Source: Gnomoniopsis sp. IMI 355080 (taxonomy: Eukaryota; Ascomycota; Sordariomycetes; Diaporthales; Gnomoniaceae). Taken from it: a stretch of DNA of 39,382 bases. Location of the stretch: assembly GCA_027946555.1 (NCBI GenBank), contig JAPEVC010000291.1, forward strand, positions 1 through 39,382. Direction: 5' to 3'. Each line of letters starts with the position of its first letter. Position 1 is the stretch's first letter. Under the pieces are notes generated by a model, which was given only the letters and a program-made list of their open reading frames with translations, made no database searches and was not told where the DNA came from. The translations under genes were made by a program, and so were the position numbers. Shown in pieces: positions 11,101 through 21,870 of this stretch.

Positions 11101-11772
11101 CCAGAGGAAAAGGCGGAAGAGAAACATGCCCCCATCGCCGAGACCGATGGCTCTACTAGGGATGCGAAGCCAAAAGGTTCCGAAGCGGAGAAGGATTCAG
11201 TGTTCGCCATGTACGTGACCGTCCGCAACAAGGTCAACGACGAGCCCGTGCAGCGCCCCGAAAATCTCAGAAGCAAGGACAATTGGGACATTGAGTACGC
11301 CATGGAGGAGCTCCACGGCGAGAGGGCCGCGAAGCTTTACCATGCCTGCATGAAGCGCCGCCAGGCCATGCACTCGCCCAGAGCAAGGGACTTTAGTACG
11401 ATGTTTGACGGCGCGCTGCCCCAGTACATCAACGCGGGCAGGATGTTTCGCGAGCAGGAGAAGAAGATCGCAGAGACCCAGCCCGTGTGGATCGTGGGAG
11501 AGCCGGCGCCGCTGCCTGCGTCGGAGGTGTTTAACGGTGCGGGCCCAAAGTTGGTCCATGTGCTGCCGTCGGTGGAGCATGGTCGAAAAAATCAGCCGAC
11601 AATACCAGTGGAGCAAGACACCACTGGCGACTCGAAGGAGAAGGAGAAGGAGGGTGCTGAGAACAGCTCGATTGAGCAGGCCGTGACAGAACTGCAGGAG
11701 ATGGCGGAGAGCAAGGCGTCCTCTTTCAAGGAGTGGAGGCAGAAGTCGAAACAGACGGGAAACTCATCATAA
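8104..11772 (+). CDS. PET127: Mitochondrial RNA-processing protein Pet127
   Basis: A single exon encodes 1,222 residues. The frame extends upstream to a TTG; the first ATG is at 8104. The N-terminus (MLALRLRGSRSIRAQL... to RSYARK at about residue 43) is Arg/Ser-rich and lacks acidic residues, as expected of a mitochondrial presequence. Residues 45-360 are Lys/Ser/Glu low complexity. The conserved Pet127 domain runs from about residue 373 (LIQYGLDRVLFKDGVYPLQD) to about 760. It includes GTGVYDLKTRA near residues 580-590, whose Asp585-x-Lys587 fits the PD-(D/E)xK nuclease fold proposed for the family. Residues 760-1222 are an acidic tail with a second conserved-looking block near the end (DNWDIEYAMEELHGERAAKL). 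In yeast Pet127 acts at the mitochondrial membrane in 5' processing and turnover of mitochondrial RNAs. This protein is longer than yeast Pet127 (about 800 residues), mainly through low-complexity segments. Confidence 0.9.
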   Translation: MLALRLRGSRSIRAQLSSSRCCAHVAQTTVTGRGCPTAFVRSYARKTKKSKDNDSKSTKSTKSKISKEKKDTDDSKAKVTNNDTKKTEPNAENGTVDSESRVKTVTILKEATLLLREFQSNPAKFAAKRSNGSKDDGDEKRSLKTQFTSIKGAPKYDERQTKIFHETLKVLGDALEVVALSKDGKNKVTAAEISAARDAIAAFSAKFPPAEGSGKSGEKTADTTPKQSQTKESEPNLDKTPEEQPKKKGESQQKSESPQEPSKKKKGQAQQKSEKKESTETPTKEESNEAPTKKAKGKKGSQPLTSDAVSQSLAAAVASARKAPKVKVKTAGGTKAKTSSGPAKKEKKHGLKVENFRAEPAAALTPVNVDMKPVPLIQYGLDRVLFKDGVYPLQDPRTRVWNFDPYLASIMPVTDFDFDALTEYVTSSKDQKLIGITKDKKKKYTGSTSSMTSTLAHFHFLLSQWRSINCARLSQQFEVDVEGFSGITKSPAATILNYRDGVYAIDADKEWDQETVLSMLGKSMEKLLTVPKEEFVKYHRSKSHELTEEEKGQEESYHYTTYGDFMMRSQLDAYDPRLPGTGVYDLKTRAVVSIRMDARNVQKGAGYEIRQRDGNWESFEREYFDMIRSAFLKYSLQVRMGRMDGIFVAFHNTERIFGFQYIPLEEMDLSIHGTTDTTLGDREFTASLKLFNELLNQATAKFPKQSLRVHVETRPSDTVPFMYFFAEPVNEEQIKNIQEKSKGNAEKFKARLGIPLSGKEDVEPDSTSEEVADVEDPVEVEERPSEDAKEPIIESEDSDQVWQDMMDVIEDTMDKDAEGITAIREAIQQALEQSGLLRAKSSEEAQHYVEALLKSVIDPEAELAKSENQTEEDEEVVQQSAKAESAEPEPKPKQSAIGSLFSWFQPSAPETETPAKQVNQEEASAEEQPGTKDAIKEAESGPSPELVDLLVKLTSRVGTSSSSKIAKDKAKEQELSDDQARLRSFETILLDMMPEVLESPEEKAEEKHAPIAETDGSTRDAKPKGSEAEKDSVFAMYVTVRNKVNDEPVQRPENLRSKDNWDIEYAMEELHGERAAKLYHACMKRRQAMHSPRARDFSTMFDGALPQYINAGRMFREQEKKIAETQPVWIVGEPAPLPASEVFNGAGPKLVHVLPSVEHGRKNQPTIPVEQDTTGDSKEKEKEGAENSSIEQAVTELQEMAESKASSFKEWRQKSKQTGNSS

Positions 11773-11805
11773 TGCGTCATGTACATAGATACCTAACAAT
11801 ATTAC

Positions 11806-11811
11806 AATAAA
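11806..11811 (+). terminator. AATAAA polyadenylation-like signal of PET127
   Basis: AATAAA lies 34 bases past the PET127 stop in an A/T-rich stretch, a suitable position for directing 3' end formation. Confidence 0.45.
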
Positions 11812-12338
11812 ACCAGATGCCCCTCCGAAGTATACGTACGAAAGCACGATCCAATAGTGAGACGATTGAGAGGCCAGCTTCTATAAGTGAGGGGCGTATA
11901 CGGCATTTTTTCTCATACTGGGGCTCAAAATAACCTGGGCACGATGTTGGATCCATGATTGCCACAGGGCACTGGAGGAACATGGTTCTGCTATAGAGTC
12001 CCCAACGGAGATGTTGCTGCACTGCGGGCTACCCCATAGGAAGGTTCTCACACCTGGTTGCCGCCACTCAATGTTACCGGTCACATTGAGCCAGTGTGTC
12101 CTCTCTCCAAAAGTGACCCCCGCTAGCAGGGCTAGAGTGGGAGGCAAAACACAACACCGGCAGCCACAGGCCAACGTCTGCGTCACGCACTCTGCAGACC
12201 AAATTGAAGAATAAAACGCCCCGATGGTCTCTTTCATCTGTGAAAGCACACTACACAAGCTATTGGCTCAGGTTGATGTGCGTGATGCCAGAGTCAGAGA
12301 CAGAATTGGCGTTCGAGGTCGTTGGAGCTCCGGGGGAT

Positions 12339-12344
12339 CACGTG
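12339..12344. promoter_or_regulatory. CACGTG E-box upstream of RPL4
   Basis: This palindromic hexamer, in the context GGATCACGTGCCCCGCCC, lies 308 bases before the uL4 ATG. Cbf1-type bHLH factors bind this core in fungi. One copy in a GC-balanced genome may also be chance. Confidence 0.3.
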
Positions 12345-12651
12345 CCCCGCCCAGCAGCAGAATTTCGCGCTAATCCCAAACAGGACTACGCCAGACACAG
12401 AATATTTTCATCTAGCAAAGCACCTCAACTTGACCCTACTCCCTACTAACCAAGCAGCAAACCACCTAACCCGGCATCGATAACCACCCAGGTCAGTCAA
12501 TTCCATTCCCCTTCCTCGACCGCTACCTATTTGAGTCTTCCTAAAGCTCTCTTGTTTCCCACCCGACAATTCGCCTTCGATCGAAAAAGGAAAACCTCCC
12601 CTCAGCTCCACTGACAAACGATTGGTAACAGTAGGGCACATTCGATTCGCA

Positions 12652-14083
12652 ATGGCCTCCCGACCTACCGTCACGATTCTGGGTGCCGATGGCAAGGCCA
12701 CCAAGGCCACCCACACGATGCCCGCCGTCTTCACCGCACCCATCCGTCCCGATATCGTCCAGGATGTCCACAAGGGCATGGCCAAGAACAAGCGCCAGCC
12801 CTACTCCGTGAGCGAGAAGGCCGGTCACCAGACCTCTGCCGAGTCTTGGGGAACTGGTCAGTAAAAATATTTTTTTTCGACGTTTTCAAAGCACACACGA
12901 CTGGATTGGAAATGCGAGGTGGTAGTGTTTGGCAGTGTTTGAAAGAGCTTGGAAATCATCTGGCACGGTTGGGGTGTGGAGAAGGACGCTCGAACTTTTC
13001 ACGATAAAAAACACCTGGGCTATGGCTCGAAGCATGGAGGAGGGAATCGATTGACGGGGCTACACTTTACGACCATCTGGAGACGAACTTGTGACTGACA
13101 TTGCAAAATTTCTTAGGTCGCGCTGTCGCCCGTATTCCTCGTGTCTCTGGCGGTGGTACTCACCGTGCTGGTCAGGCTGCCTTCGGTAACATGTGCCGTT
13201 CCGGTCGCATGTTCGCCCCCACCAAGGTCTGGCGCAAGTGGCACATCAAGATCAACCAGGGCCAGAAGTGAGTCGCAAGGTCGCAAAGCCAAACTTTCTC
13301 TTTGTTTTGCTAACAACCATCAGGCGCTTCGCTACTGCCTCCGCTCTGGCTGCCTCTGCCGTCCCCTCTCTCCTCCTCGCCCGCGGCCACCAGATCATGT
13401 CCGTTCCTGAGGTTCCCCTCGTCATCGACTCCGCCGCTTTCGAGGCCGCTGCTGCTGCCAAGACTTCCGCTGCTCTCGGTCTCCTGAAGGCCGTTGGTGC
13501 CGGTGCCGAGATCGAGAAGGTCAAGGGCTCCAAGAAGCTGCGCGCCGGCAAGGGCAAGCTCCGAGGCCGCCGCCACCGCCAGCGCCGCGGCCCTCTTGTC
13601 ATCTACGACCCCGAGGTTGACGGCAAGGAGTTGGTCAAGGGCTTCCGCAACATCGCCGGTGTCGAGACCTCCTCCGTCTACTCCCTGAACCTGCTGCAGT
13701 TGGCCCCCGGTGGTCACCTCGGCCGCTTCGTTATCTGGACCTCTGCTGGCTTCAAGGCCCTCGACAAGGTCTACGGCTCCACCACCGAGCCCTCCGCCCT
13801 CAAGAAGGACTTCCTCCTGCCCTCCAACGTTGTCGCCCAGGCCGACCTTACCCGCCTCATCAACAGCTCCGAAATCCAGAGCGTTCTGAACGCACCCAAG
13901 GGCGAGGCCAAGACCAAGCGTGCTGGTGTGCAGAAGAAGAACCCTCTCAAGAACAAGCAGGTTATGCTGCGCCTGAACCCCTACGCGTCTGCATTCCAGA
14001 AGGAGAAGCTGGGTGAGAAGAAGGTTGAGGGTGGCAAGCCCCAGCCTCCTACCGCTGAGTTCTTCGAGATCATGAAGGAGTAA
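12652..14083 (+). CDS. RPL4: 60S ribosomal protein L4 (uL4)
   Basis: Three exons, 12652-12856, 13117-13267 and 13324-14083, encode 371 residues. The first intron is 260 bases (donor GTCAGT, acceptor TTAG) and the second 56 bases (GTGAGT, CAG). Joining gives the conserved run ESWGTG-RAVARIPRVSGGG, and then GQK-RFATASALAASAVPSLLLARGH. This is the universal uL4 core, including the loop that lines the peptide exit tunnel, plus the eukaryote-specific C-terminal extension. The protein is a structural component of the large cytosolic ribosomal subunit. Codon use is strongly biased to C-ending codons (GCC, CTC, AAG), unlike its neighbours and consistent with very high expression. The long first intron near the start codon is typical of fungal ribosomal-protein genes. 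Confidence 0.97.
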
Positions 14084-14572
14084 GGCGGACGAAGAGGATG
14101 GCTTTTCTTCTGGGATGGGATTTGAACCAAACGGGCTGCATGACACAATTGGTTTCGGCGTTGGGTCGGGAATGTGCGGACTACGGTAATACGCACATTT
14201 GCCAATCGAAAAGAACAATGAATTCTTCAATCACTGGCTACAATACGTGACAGGAACCCAATGAGTGTCTTACGATGTTGAAATGTGTGAACCTGGCACT
14301 GGATAGAAGGAAGCAGGAGTTTCAATTCTCTAGCAAGGCGGGAAAAAGTAGACTTTGAAAGCTCGTCAGAGGTGTGCCTGTTTTGAAGTATCAAATTGTG
14401 TCTGGTACGTCGCTAATGATATCTTCAAAGTGTTGTTCATCTACAATTTCGTGACCCGTATCATATCCATCGTAAGAGCAATCAGAGGTCCAAAACGCCG
14501 CCGAGACCAGAAAGAGGCGTCAGTCCCGATAACCAAGCAGCATCGAGGTCACCGTCGCCCAGTACCTTTCTT
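14084..14572. other. Convergent 3' intergenic region (RPL4 / aminotransferase)
   Basis: These 489 bases lie between converging stop codons. No AATAAA is seen, and no RNA gene or repeat is recognised. Confidence 0.5.
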
Positions 14573-16774
14573 CTAGCAACCCATATACATTCCTAGATTT
14601 CCAATTTGCTCATCAGCCTCACCTTGCGCCGCAAAAGGTGCATCCTTGATGATATCTTCAAGCTCCTCGACCTTCTTGATGCCCCAGAACTTTCTAACAC
14701 CCTTGGCGAATTTCTTGCTGCAAAGGTCCACGTTCTCCTCACTCTCAGCCGCAAAGCACAGGCGGAAATATTGCCAGCCTTCATTCTTGCGCACTTCTTC
14801 AGTCGAGCTGAACATCATGCCAGGGCTGACCAGCACCAAGTGTGGTTTCTGGGTCAAGAATAACAGCAGTCCCGTGCAAAGCGCCGGCCCGTCAATGATG
14901 TTTGCACCATCACTGCTCGGGACGCCAAACAGAGGGTGGTTCTGCAGGAACACCCTCAGCCACACAAACATGCCACCGCGCGGCCAATCGAAATCGTACA
15001 GCTGCGTCTTGGTCAGGACGCACACGTCGCTATCCGCCGCGGCGCGCGGCGTGCCTTGCTTGACGTAGACAGACCCTTCGTCCAGGATGCTACACATGCG
15101 ATTCATCCGACGCTCGTACTCGCCACGCAAGCCCTCGATCCAGCGCACCCAGCCATCCATCTGCCAGCCGTCGAAGCCTGCGCGCTCCCTGTTGCTGCGC
15201 AGCGACAGCCACGACTGCGTGACCTCGGCGGGCTGCTGGCCCATGACCAGCTCCGAGATGACGCTCTGCACAAAGCCCGAGGGCTGCTGGGTCGAGGTCT
15301 CGGTGATGCGCACAAAGCGCTCCACCAGGTCTGGCTGCGCGGTGATCCAGCCTAGTCGGCAGCCCGGGGCGACGGTCTTGGAGAAGGTGTCGAGGCGGAT
15401 GACGCGGCCGTCGGTGTCGATGTTGAGGAAGGAAGGGACCAGCGAGTCGAGGAAGTCGTAGCCGGACTTGTTCTTCTTCTGCCCCTTGGCGGCGAGGTGC
15501 TCGGCCGAGGTCATCGGGTCGTTGGTGGGCGCGCGGTTGCGCGACTTGGCCTCCTCCAGCGCGGCGGAGGGGAATTGCAGGTACCAGTAGGGATCGTCCT
15601 CGACGATGATGACGTCGTATTTGGAGCATACGGCATAGAGGGCTTTGCGCCGCTCGAGCGAAAGCAGGATGCCGGTGGGGTTGTGGCCCATGCTGTGGTA
15701 ATGGAGTGACATAGGTCAGTCACGCCATGTTTTACGAAGGGGGCAGTCAGACTCTCACTCACGTCACGGTATACATCAAGTGCGGCCTTCGGCCCTTGCT
15801 ATAATCCCAATTCGCAAGCACATCCTCCAATCCACCTGGGCCAGTCGCTACCATGCCACCCTTGTCCTATACGTCCTAAAAGTCAGCCATTGATCGAAGA
15901 AAAGGAAGCGCAACTGCAGTGAAGAGCTCGAACATGGACTTACCGCCTTCACAGGCACAGCCTGCACGCCGCGCGGCTGGCTCTGGCTCAATACATTGCC
16001 GTATACAAACGTCTCGCACAGCAACCCGGGCCGATCCTCAATGGCATCGCGGCCGGGAGCCCACGGGTCGACAAACATCTCCAACGTCTTGCTGAAGCCA
16101 TCCGTCGAGCCGACCGTGAGGCAGACGTCGGCGCCACCTTTGTAGGGCACGTTCGGGTGCAGGTGCTGCGTCGCGAACTGCTTGATGAACGAGAGCAAAG
16201 GCGGGTAGCCTTGCGCCGTGCCGTACTGCAGCGCCGTGGCGAGGTCAATCTTGCGTGTGATGTCGGTAGAGGGCGAGAGGGCCTTGGGCACGGTGATGTG
16301 CGAAGCGGCTTGATTGTCCGGATTGTTGTTGCTGCCATGCAGCGAGGCGGCGGTGGCGAGCTTCGCTGCCAGGGTGGTGTCGACGTCAGCTCCGGCACCG
16401 CCGGGCTCGTTGGGGGAGGGCGTCCATCGCTCTGGTTTGGCGGTTTGAGCCTCGAGAGTGTCGAAGGGAAAGAAGCGTAGATTTGGAAGACCTGGGGGCA
16501 ATGGGCAATGGTGTAAGTATGTCAAGGCTTGACTCGCATAGTAAAGTAGAATTAGGTAGGACTAAGGTTCTCCGCCAAGGAGGAATGACATCCACAGCTT
16601 ACCACCAGCAAGATTTCCGATTCCGGGAATCTGAAAGTACCGATAGTACTGCTTCATGGCACTGGGCTGCCTGTTGGCGGTTGTCACGGAGTAGTAGTGA
16701 CTAAAGTCCTTGGGCATTGGCTTATCAGAAGCCACCGCGGCCGAGCCGGCGGTGGCCGTAGAAGTTGAGGCCAT
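14573..16774 (-). CDS. PLP-dependent aminotransferase, class I/II (ARO8 / 2-aminoadipate type)
   Basis: Four minus-strand exons, 16774-16603, 16491-15944, 15866-15763 and 15692-14573, encode 647 residues. The codon before the ATG is GTG and was not used. Fold type I signatures are present: YTVTMGHNPTG with Asn279, EDDPYWYLQF, and the PLP lysine Lys380 in DTFSKTVAPGCRLGW. The APGCRLGW sequence and the preceding FPF...QYGTAQGYPPL region match fungal Aro8-like aromatic aminotransferases, which also act on 2-aminoadipate and kynurenine; the exact substrate cannot be read here. Exon 3 is only 104 bases but is needed for the frame. It starts after TATAG at 15867; the earlier AG would put a stop in frame. 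At 647 residues it exceeds yeast Aro8 (500), mainly through low-complexity insertions such as the PNEPGGAGADVDTTLAAKLA region. It is probably cytosolic. Confidence 0.88.
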
Positions 16775-19070
16775 CACGAGATACTTGGATAATTAAACGC
16801 CACGAAGGATATAATTGTTTTTGTTCGTGCCAAGGCTTGATAGATAAAACTTGAACACTATTCTCGCCACAGGAACAACAAGGTATTATGAGAGGTTGTT
16901 TTGAAACTTTGAGAAAACAAACGCCGCCATGTCGATGACAGCGGCAACTATCTCTGCCATCTTACCTCTTACCGTGGCTTACAAATGCAGCCTGTAGATA
17001 GAGTGGCACTGGGGGCCGCGCAAAAGTACAGATGGATCTACACGGGCAGCACTCGCGCCAGTACCGATAAGGTAGCTCCACCAACAAGGAGGGTCTGGAC
17101 GGCGTTTGGGTGTCTAAGGCGTCCTTATCAGTTGCAACGCAACTTGGAGCTTGAAAGATGCGATCGGGCTGATGCAGATGCAGCCATGACAAGTGGATCT
17201 TGAGCTTACTTTCACTTGCCTCAAGGCCTCAGACAGGATATTTTGACTATGGTGGTCTGATGAATGAGATAACCCTGATACTTCCATGCCGCCCCCTGCA
17301 TCTGCAGCTCGCGTTTGATTACATAACAACGACGTCGGTCTTCAAGGTCTTTCCTTACACGATCGCTCGTTACCTACTGTACAGCCGGGTAAGTCTTGCT
17401 CGCAGTACATGTGGGGAGGTATATTACAGCACGGTTCGCTAACCAACATGTCCAAGTCATGATCGATACTGCTCCGACGGGTCAGACTCTTGCTCTGCAA
17501 TTAGCCGAGATCAATTTGACCTTTGGCATGTTTGGGATCGCCGATGATTGCTTGAAACGAATGGCGAGGACGTCTTTGGCGACAGCTTCAGAGCAGGAGG
17601 AGTTGTCAGCATGCTTCGACCTCTACCATGACCGAATCAGCTTTCAAACATCGTCGTACGAGTGGTCTTACGTTCCAAGAGACTTTTATGCTATGCGTTC
17701 ACAGAAATATGGTAGAGCTCGGTTTCACAGCCTCACCATTGGACAATAGCGCCGAGGACATTGGTTTTGCAGCTCCGAGATGAAGATTTTCGGTAGCTCG
17801 TGCCGGTCCGCGGGAGCAATGTTTCAAGTGCTAGCCGCCAACAAACGCAAACAACCGATCCTCGACAGGGAGACCTACGCAGTGGTCGTGGGAACATCAT
17901 ATGTTTATTAAATCACGGCTTCCGATTATCAGAAGACACCTCGGGCGCGAGTCTTGCCATGGTGAAGCAATAACATGCTAGCAGACTCCACATGCTCACG
18001 AAAGCCATTCGTTTGATGCCCATGGTGTTGGATATACTTGGGCAGCGATGCAAGGCAGATTTGGAGGTCAGAAGCGCCCCCACCGACGGATCTACGTGGT
18101 ATCACCACCGCTGGGCACACTGTCCGACTCAAACTTTCCTGCAAGACGCTACGCGATCATCCTGGCATCCCACCGTGGTGAGCATTCGGACAGAGGCGAG
18201 ATGGCATCTGTTTCATCAATGCATGTCGGATGTGTCCTTGTAAGGCTGATGATCGGGAAGTATGAATCTCGCCTATCTGGCCCCTCACCATAACGAATAC
18301 AACAGGTGCGTAGGTACTTGTTCGATATGATTGGGACGAACCGAAACATTTCAAGCTGTCTGCACGTTCCTCCGTCGATGTAGGTTTACATGCTTCCCAT
18401 CATTGCTTACCATAGGAATCCAAAAGTCTTCCCCATTGTTTATTACCGCGAAACTTTTGTACTGATTCGGCGGACTTGTCTGAGTATCAAGGGCTGGCGT
18501 CGAATGCCGAGTGAATGCCTGCTAACAAAACCCCCCACGCGTCGCAGGTGGGTAACATTAGTGCATCGTTGTAGTTCTGGCTCAGTCACAAGTTCCATGA
18601 GCTTAATGTGCTGCAACCTTAGCCATGACCAATTCAAGGTTTGGAGAACCCTTACCTATGTCTGTTCTTCCCAAAGAGAGAGCCTCGCCCGACTCACAAG
18701 CCTTCTTGGGAAGTCTGTGCGTGAAAACCTGGCCCATGACAGTGCCAGTGACAATTCGACGATCTTCAGGAATCAGTGCCATCCGAGCCATTGGCACCAG
18801 CAGAAAGGTGTTAAAACATAGATATTTTAAAGTTCGCGCTTGGCTCCGAGACGCTTCTCTTGCACTTCGATGATCATTTACACTACAACATGGGCTTTGG
18901 TGACGCGCCGCATCCTCGAGTAGAAGACCTTGGGTTACTGTGTCTGCTCCTATCTTCTCACTCACGCAACGAATCCACCCAGTCGTTGCAGTTTATGAGA
19001 CCCTCGATTTGTGGGCCCTCTCACGTTTTCGACTCTTCAAGGCTCACATCGCTGTTCCGTCCGGTCCACC
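16775..19070. other. 2.3-kb gene-poor region between aminotransferase and MFS transporter
   Basis: No family is recognised on either strand. There are gene-like scraps: a well-formed intron signature at about 17389-17456 (GTAAGT ... GCTAAC ... CAAG) beside a 96-codon frame at 17459-17749; a strong branch/acceptor pair TGCTAAC...GCAG ending near 18546; and a minus-strand open frame at 18603-18965 without an ATG start. These could be remains of one or more decayed genes, unannotated non-coding RNA, or chance. The final few hundred bases must contain the promoter of the transporter. Confidence 0.4.
17459..17749 (+). CDS. Possible 96-residue hypothetical protein or last exon
   Basis: ATG at 17459 opens 97 codons to TAG. 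The translation (MIDTAPTGQTLALQLAEINL...) has ordinary amino-acid composition and is helix-like, and no family is recognised. Just upstream, GTAAGT at 17389 and a GCTAAC branch site resemble an intron. Joining the obvious upstream frame through CAAG at 17456 does not preserve phase, so a spliced model could not be completed. It may be a real short gene, the tail of a decayed gene, or chance. Confidence 0.2.
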   Translation: MIDTAPTGQTLALQLAEINLTFGMFGIADDCLKRMARTSLATASEQEELSACFDLYHDRISFQTSSYEWSYVPRDFYAMRSQKYGRARFHSLTIGQ

Positions 19071-21134
19071 ATGGTTGCAAAGGCGACAACGATACAGAAT
19101 GGGCACTGGCCTGAGATACCTGATGGCGAGAGCAAAGTCGACGAGGAGTTGAGAGACTGGATTATTGCGGAGACCAAGATCACCGACGCTGAGGAAGGGA
19201 GGAGGGACGTGTGGGCCACGACCGCACGAGATCCAATCGACTATGCTGTGCATTCGAATGGTGACACCCAGACGTGGGTGCGCAACACTCACGACACGGC
19301 CCAAAATGATCTCTCGAGCGTATGCTCGCCATACAGTCGACCCAGCACCTCGCATAACCCGCTATTTGAAAGGCACAAAGGTGGACGCAAAGGTTTGCCC
19401 GTGGAGTTCCCTGGCCAACACCGAGAACTGGACCTCGTGCCTGGCAGCGTGTTCCTTGTGGATAGCAAAGGTTCCTTCCTGAAGTTGCCGATTCCCAGTA
19501 ATATGCCGGAAGATCCTCTGCGTTGGGGCTATTGGAAGAAGACGGGGGCGATTGCATGCCTTTTGTTTTACTCCATGCTGAGTATCTCATCTTGTCAGCT
19601 CCCTGAGATCAACTTTCAGTTGCTACTTCGTGATCCTACTATGCAGGTCAGTGGGCATGTTGCAGAGATTCCAGCAAAAGTCCTCTCCTGTTGTGTCACC
19701 CATATCACTGACTATCCTCTTTTGCATTAGAGCACTGGCATACTCACTATCCAGCAACTCGTTGTCTTCCCACCATTGTTCATTGGATTGGGTTCCTTCA
19801 TTTGGGCGCCCCTGTCCATTGCAATTGGTCGCCGACCTGTGCTGCTCTTCGGCACGGCCCTTCAAGCCGTTGGCTGTATCATCGCTGCTACCGCGAAAGA
19901 TTTCAACGCACTTCTCGCCGCCGTGTGCGTAAAGGGCTTGGCATCAGCGACGGCTTGGAGCCTGGCACTGTTAATAATCATCGACTTGACCTTCATCCAC
20001 GAACGCCCACAGGTCCTGGCCACCTACTGGTGCCTTGGCGGTATTTTCAATCTGGTGGCTCTGACTATCGCGCCACGCGTGACCGAGACTGTCCTTGGCA
20101 ACAACTGGCATTCAATTGAATGGATCTGGGTTGTATTGTCGGTGCTCAGCCTGGTGGCGTCGTTATTGTTCCTTCCTGAGACTTACTTTGTTCGGCCCGC
20201 CGTTGCGTACGACGGCAAGATCCTCATCCAGTCCGCGGGTGAAAAGGTGCATATCTATGAAGACGGCCAAGTACGTCGCCCGGATGAATACAAACCTACG
20301 ACCAAGGGCAGCAACGCCAACCGCTGGGGCGCCCGAGTCTCGTGGGCCGATGCTGGGGCGTGTTACCCACAGATCCTTCTCCACCTCCTCAACCCGCTCG
20401 TCTTCTGGCTCACCCTCCTCAACACCCTTTCTTTTGTCGCCACGATCGTCCTCGCATCGCAATACCCGGCTCTCCTGACGTCCCCGCCCTACAGCCAACC
20501 GCCCAGCATCGTCGGCCTCGTCAACCTCGCGGGTGCGGGTGGCGTGCTCCTGGCCTGGCCAAGCTGTGGCTTGCTCATTTCCAAATGTATCCAGCGGTCT
20601 TCGCGGCGCAACGATGGCCTGCGCCACGCCGAGCACTACCTCCCGGCGTTCATCCTCCCCATCATCGCCGGTGTCAGCGGGCTCTTGATCTTTGGCATCG
20701 GCTTCGAGCATCGACCGAGCTCTCCGTTTTTCGTGTACGTAGCGTATGCGTTTACGACGTTCAGCTTCGGGGGGTTAAGCGTCGCGAGCACGTTGTGGGT
20801 GACCGAGGCTTTCCCGCAGTGGGCTACGTCTGCATTGGTGGTGGTTGGGGGCTCAAGCTATTTGCTTAGCTTCGGGGTGACACTCTCGCTTCCTCAGCTG
20901 ATCGCCTTGCATGGTTTCGAAGCTCTGAGTATTGCGTTGGCCGTGAGTATCATGGTACTAGGCGTGGTGGCAGTGCCGATCGCTTTCTGGGGGAAAGAGG
21001 TGAGACAGTATGGTATGTGCAAACACCTTGCTCCCTGAATCTTTGTAAAACTGCAATGCTGATTTTGATGACCGTCTTCAGTGCACGGTCGATGGGCGCA
21101 ATACGAGGGCGGAGCGTTACGGCCTCAACGTTGA
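19071..21134 (+). CDS. MFS transporter, DHA1-like fungal subfamily
   Basis: Three exons, 19071-19646, 19731-21012 and 21082-21134, encode 636 residues. The start is the ATG in CCACCATGG; the frame opens further upstream only at a GTG. The second intron (21013-21081, GTATGT...TTCAG) is needed: unspliced, the frame stops at 21038, while splicing gives RQY-VHGRWAQYEGGA. Residues 1-165 are a long hydrophilic cytosolic N-terminus ending in PEDPLRWGYWKK, the usual lead-in to the first membrane helix. The IAIGRRPVLLFG loop after helix 2 is MFS motif A. LPETYF closes the first six-helix half, a hydrophilic loop follows at about 325-375, then the second half. It is predicted to be a plasma-membrane, proton-driven exporter or uptake carrier with unknown substrate. 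Its 3' end converges with the flavin monooxygenase gene. Confidence 0.85.
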
Positions 21135-21870
21135 AAAGGCCCATATTGTTGCTGGAGTAAAGCAATGCACACGTGGAGATTATATTTTTCGATGCCTATT
21201 GGAGTCCTGGTTTGATTTCGAATGTTTTTACAGTATGGTCAGCTCAACGACGAGGCAGGTCCGGGATAGTCTAAAGTGAACCAGAGTCAAGGGAGTCACG
21301 GAGCAAGGGGAGGGTCCTTTGCAGAGATACCCGAGTACACGAAAGTCTTAGGACCGCGTTCTAGGTTATTGAAGCCATTTCGATTGTGCGGATTTGCGAG
21401 GATAAAGTATGGGGCGGCAAATGACTTGATGGTATACGGCATCGGTACGACCCTCTATATATGTCAGGTACATTCACCATAATATGAAGACACACTTGGT
21501 GTAGTTCTTGCAAGCGGCGTGTGGCCGCCCGTAAACCCATATCTGTATCCAACTACTGCCGGCAGCGCCAATTCGAAATGCATGATTGGCGAAGTCTACA
21601 ACCTATCTATATTTTTCATGTCGAGGCCTGCTTGGTATAAACATGGTATGCATGTGGCGGGCCTTAGACAGGTTATAGCCAGCTTGCACTAGTTTGAGGG
21701 TCTTTCTCGGGCTTACCTGTTCCAAGATGGAGTTCTTTCCTGGCTGTTCTCTCCAAATGGAGGCCCGAATCATGAGATTGTGCTTTGAGCGATTTTAGAT
21801 GATGAGTACCCAAGACACTAGAATCTATTTCCCAATGCCAAATGGTGTTCATGGCCATCTGATATCTATC
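21135..21870. other. Convergent 3' intergenic region (MFS / FMO)
   Basis: These 736 bases lie between converging stops and are moderately A/T-rich. Short frames on both strands look random. No element is recognised. Confidence 0.5.

Larger units (their letters stand above)
11773..12651. promoter_or_regulatory. PET127 3' flank and RPL4 promoter/leader
   Basis: This 879-base region ends at the uL4 start codon. The final 200 bases are pyrimidine-rich with little G (CTTGACCCTACTCCCTACTA), as seen near transcription starts of highly expressed fungal genes. An E-box CACGTG sits at 12339-12344. No other gene is visible. Confidence 0.5.

Noticed and set aside
12857..13116. Intronic snoRNA in RPL4
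   Set aside because: A CTGA near the 3' end was noted, but no matching box C or stable terminal stem was found.
13310..14230. 306-codon minus-strand open frame opposite RPL4
   Set aside because: It is a shadow of the C-ending codon bias of uL4, giving Gly/Leu/Gln-rich random sequence.
21013..21038. Unspliced C-terminus of the MFS transporter ending at 21038
   Set aside because: A clear intron (GTATGT...TTCAG) restores a natural family-like tail ending at 21134.
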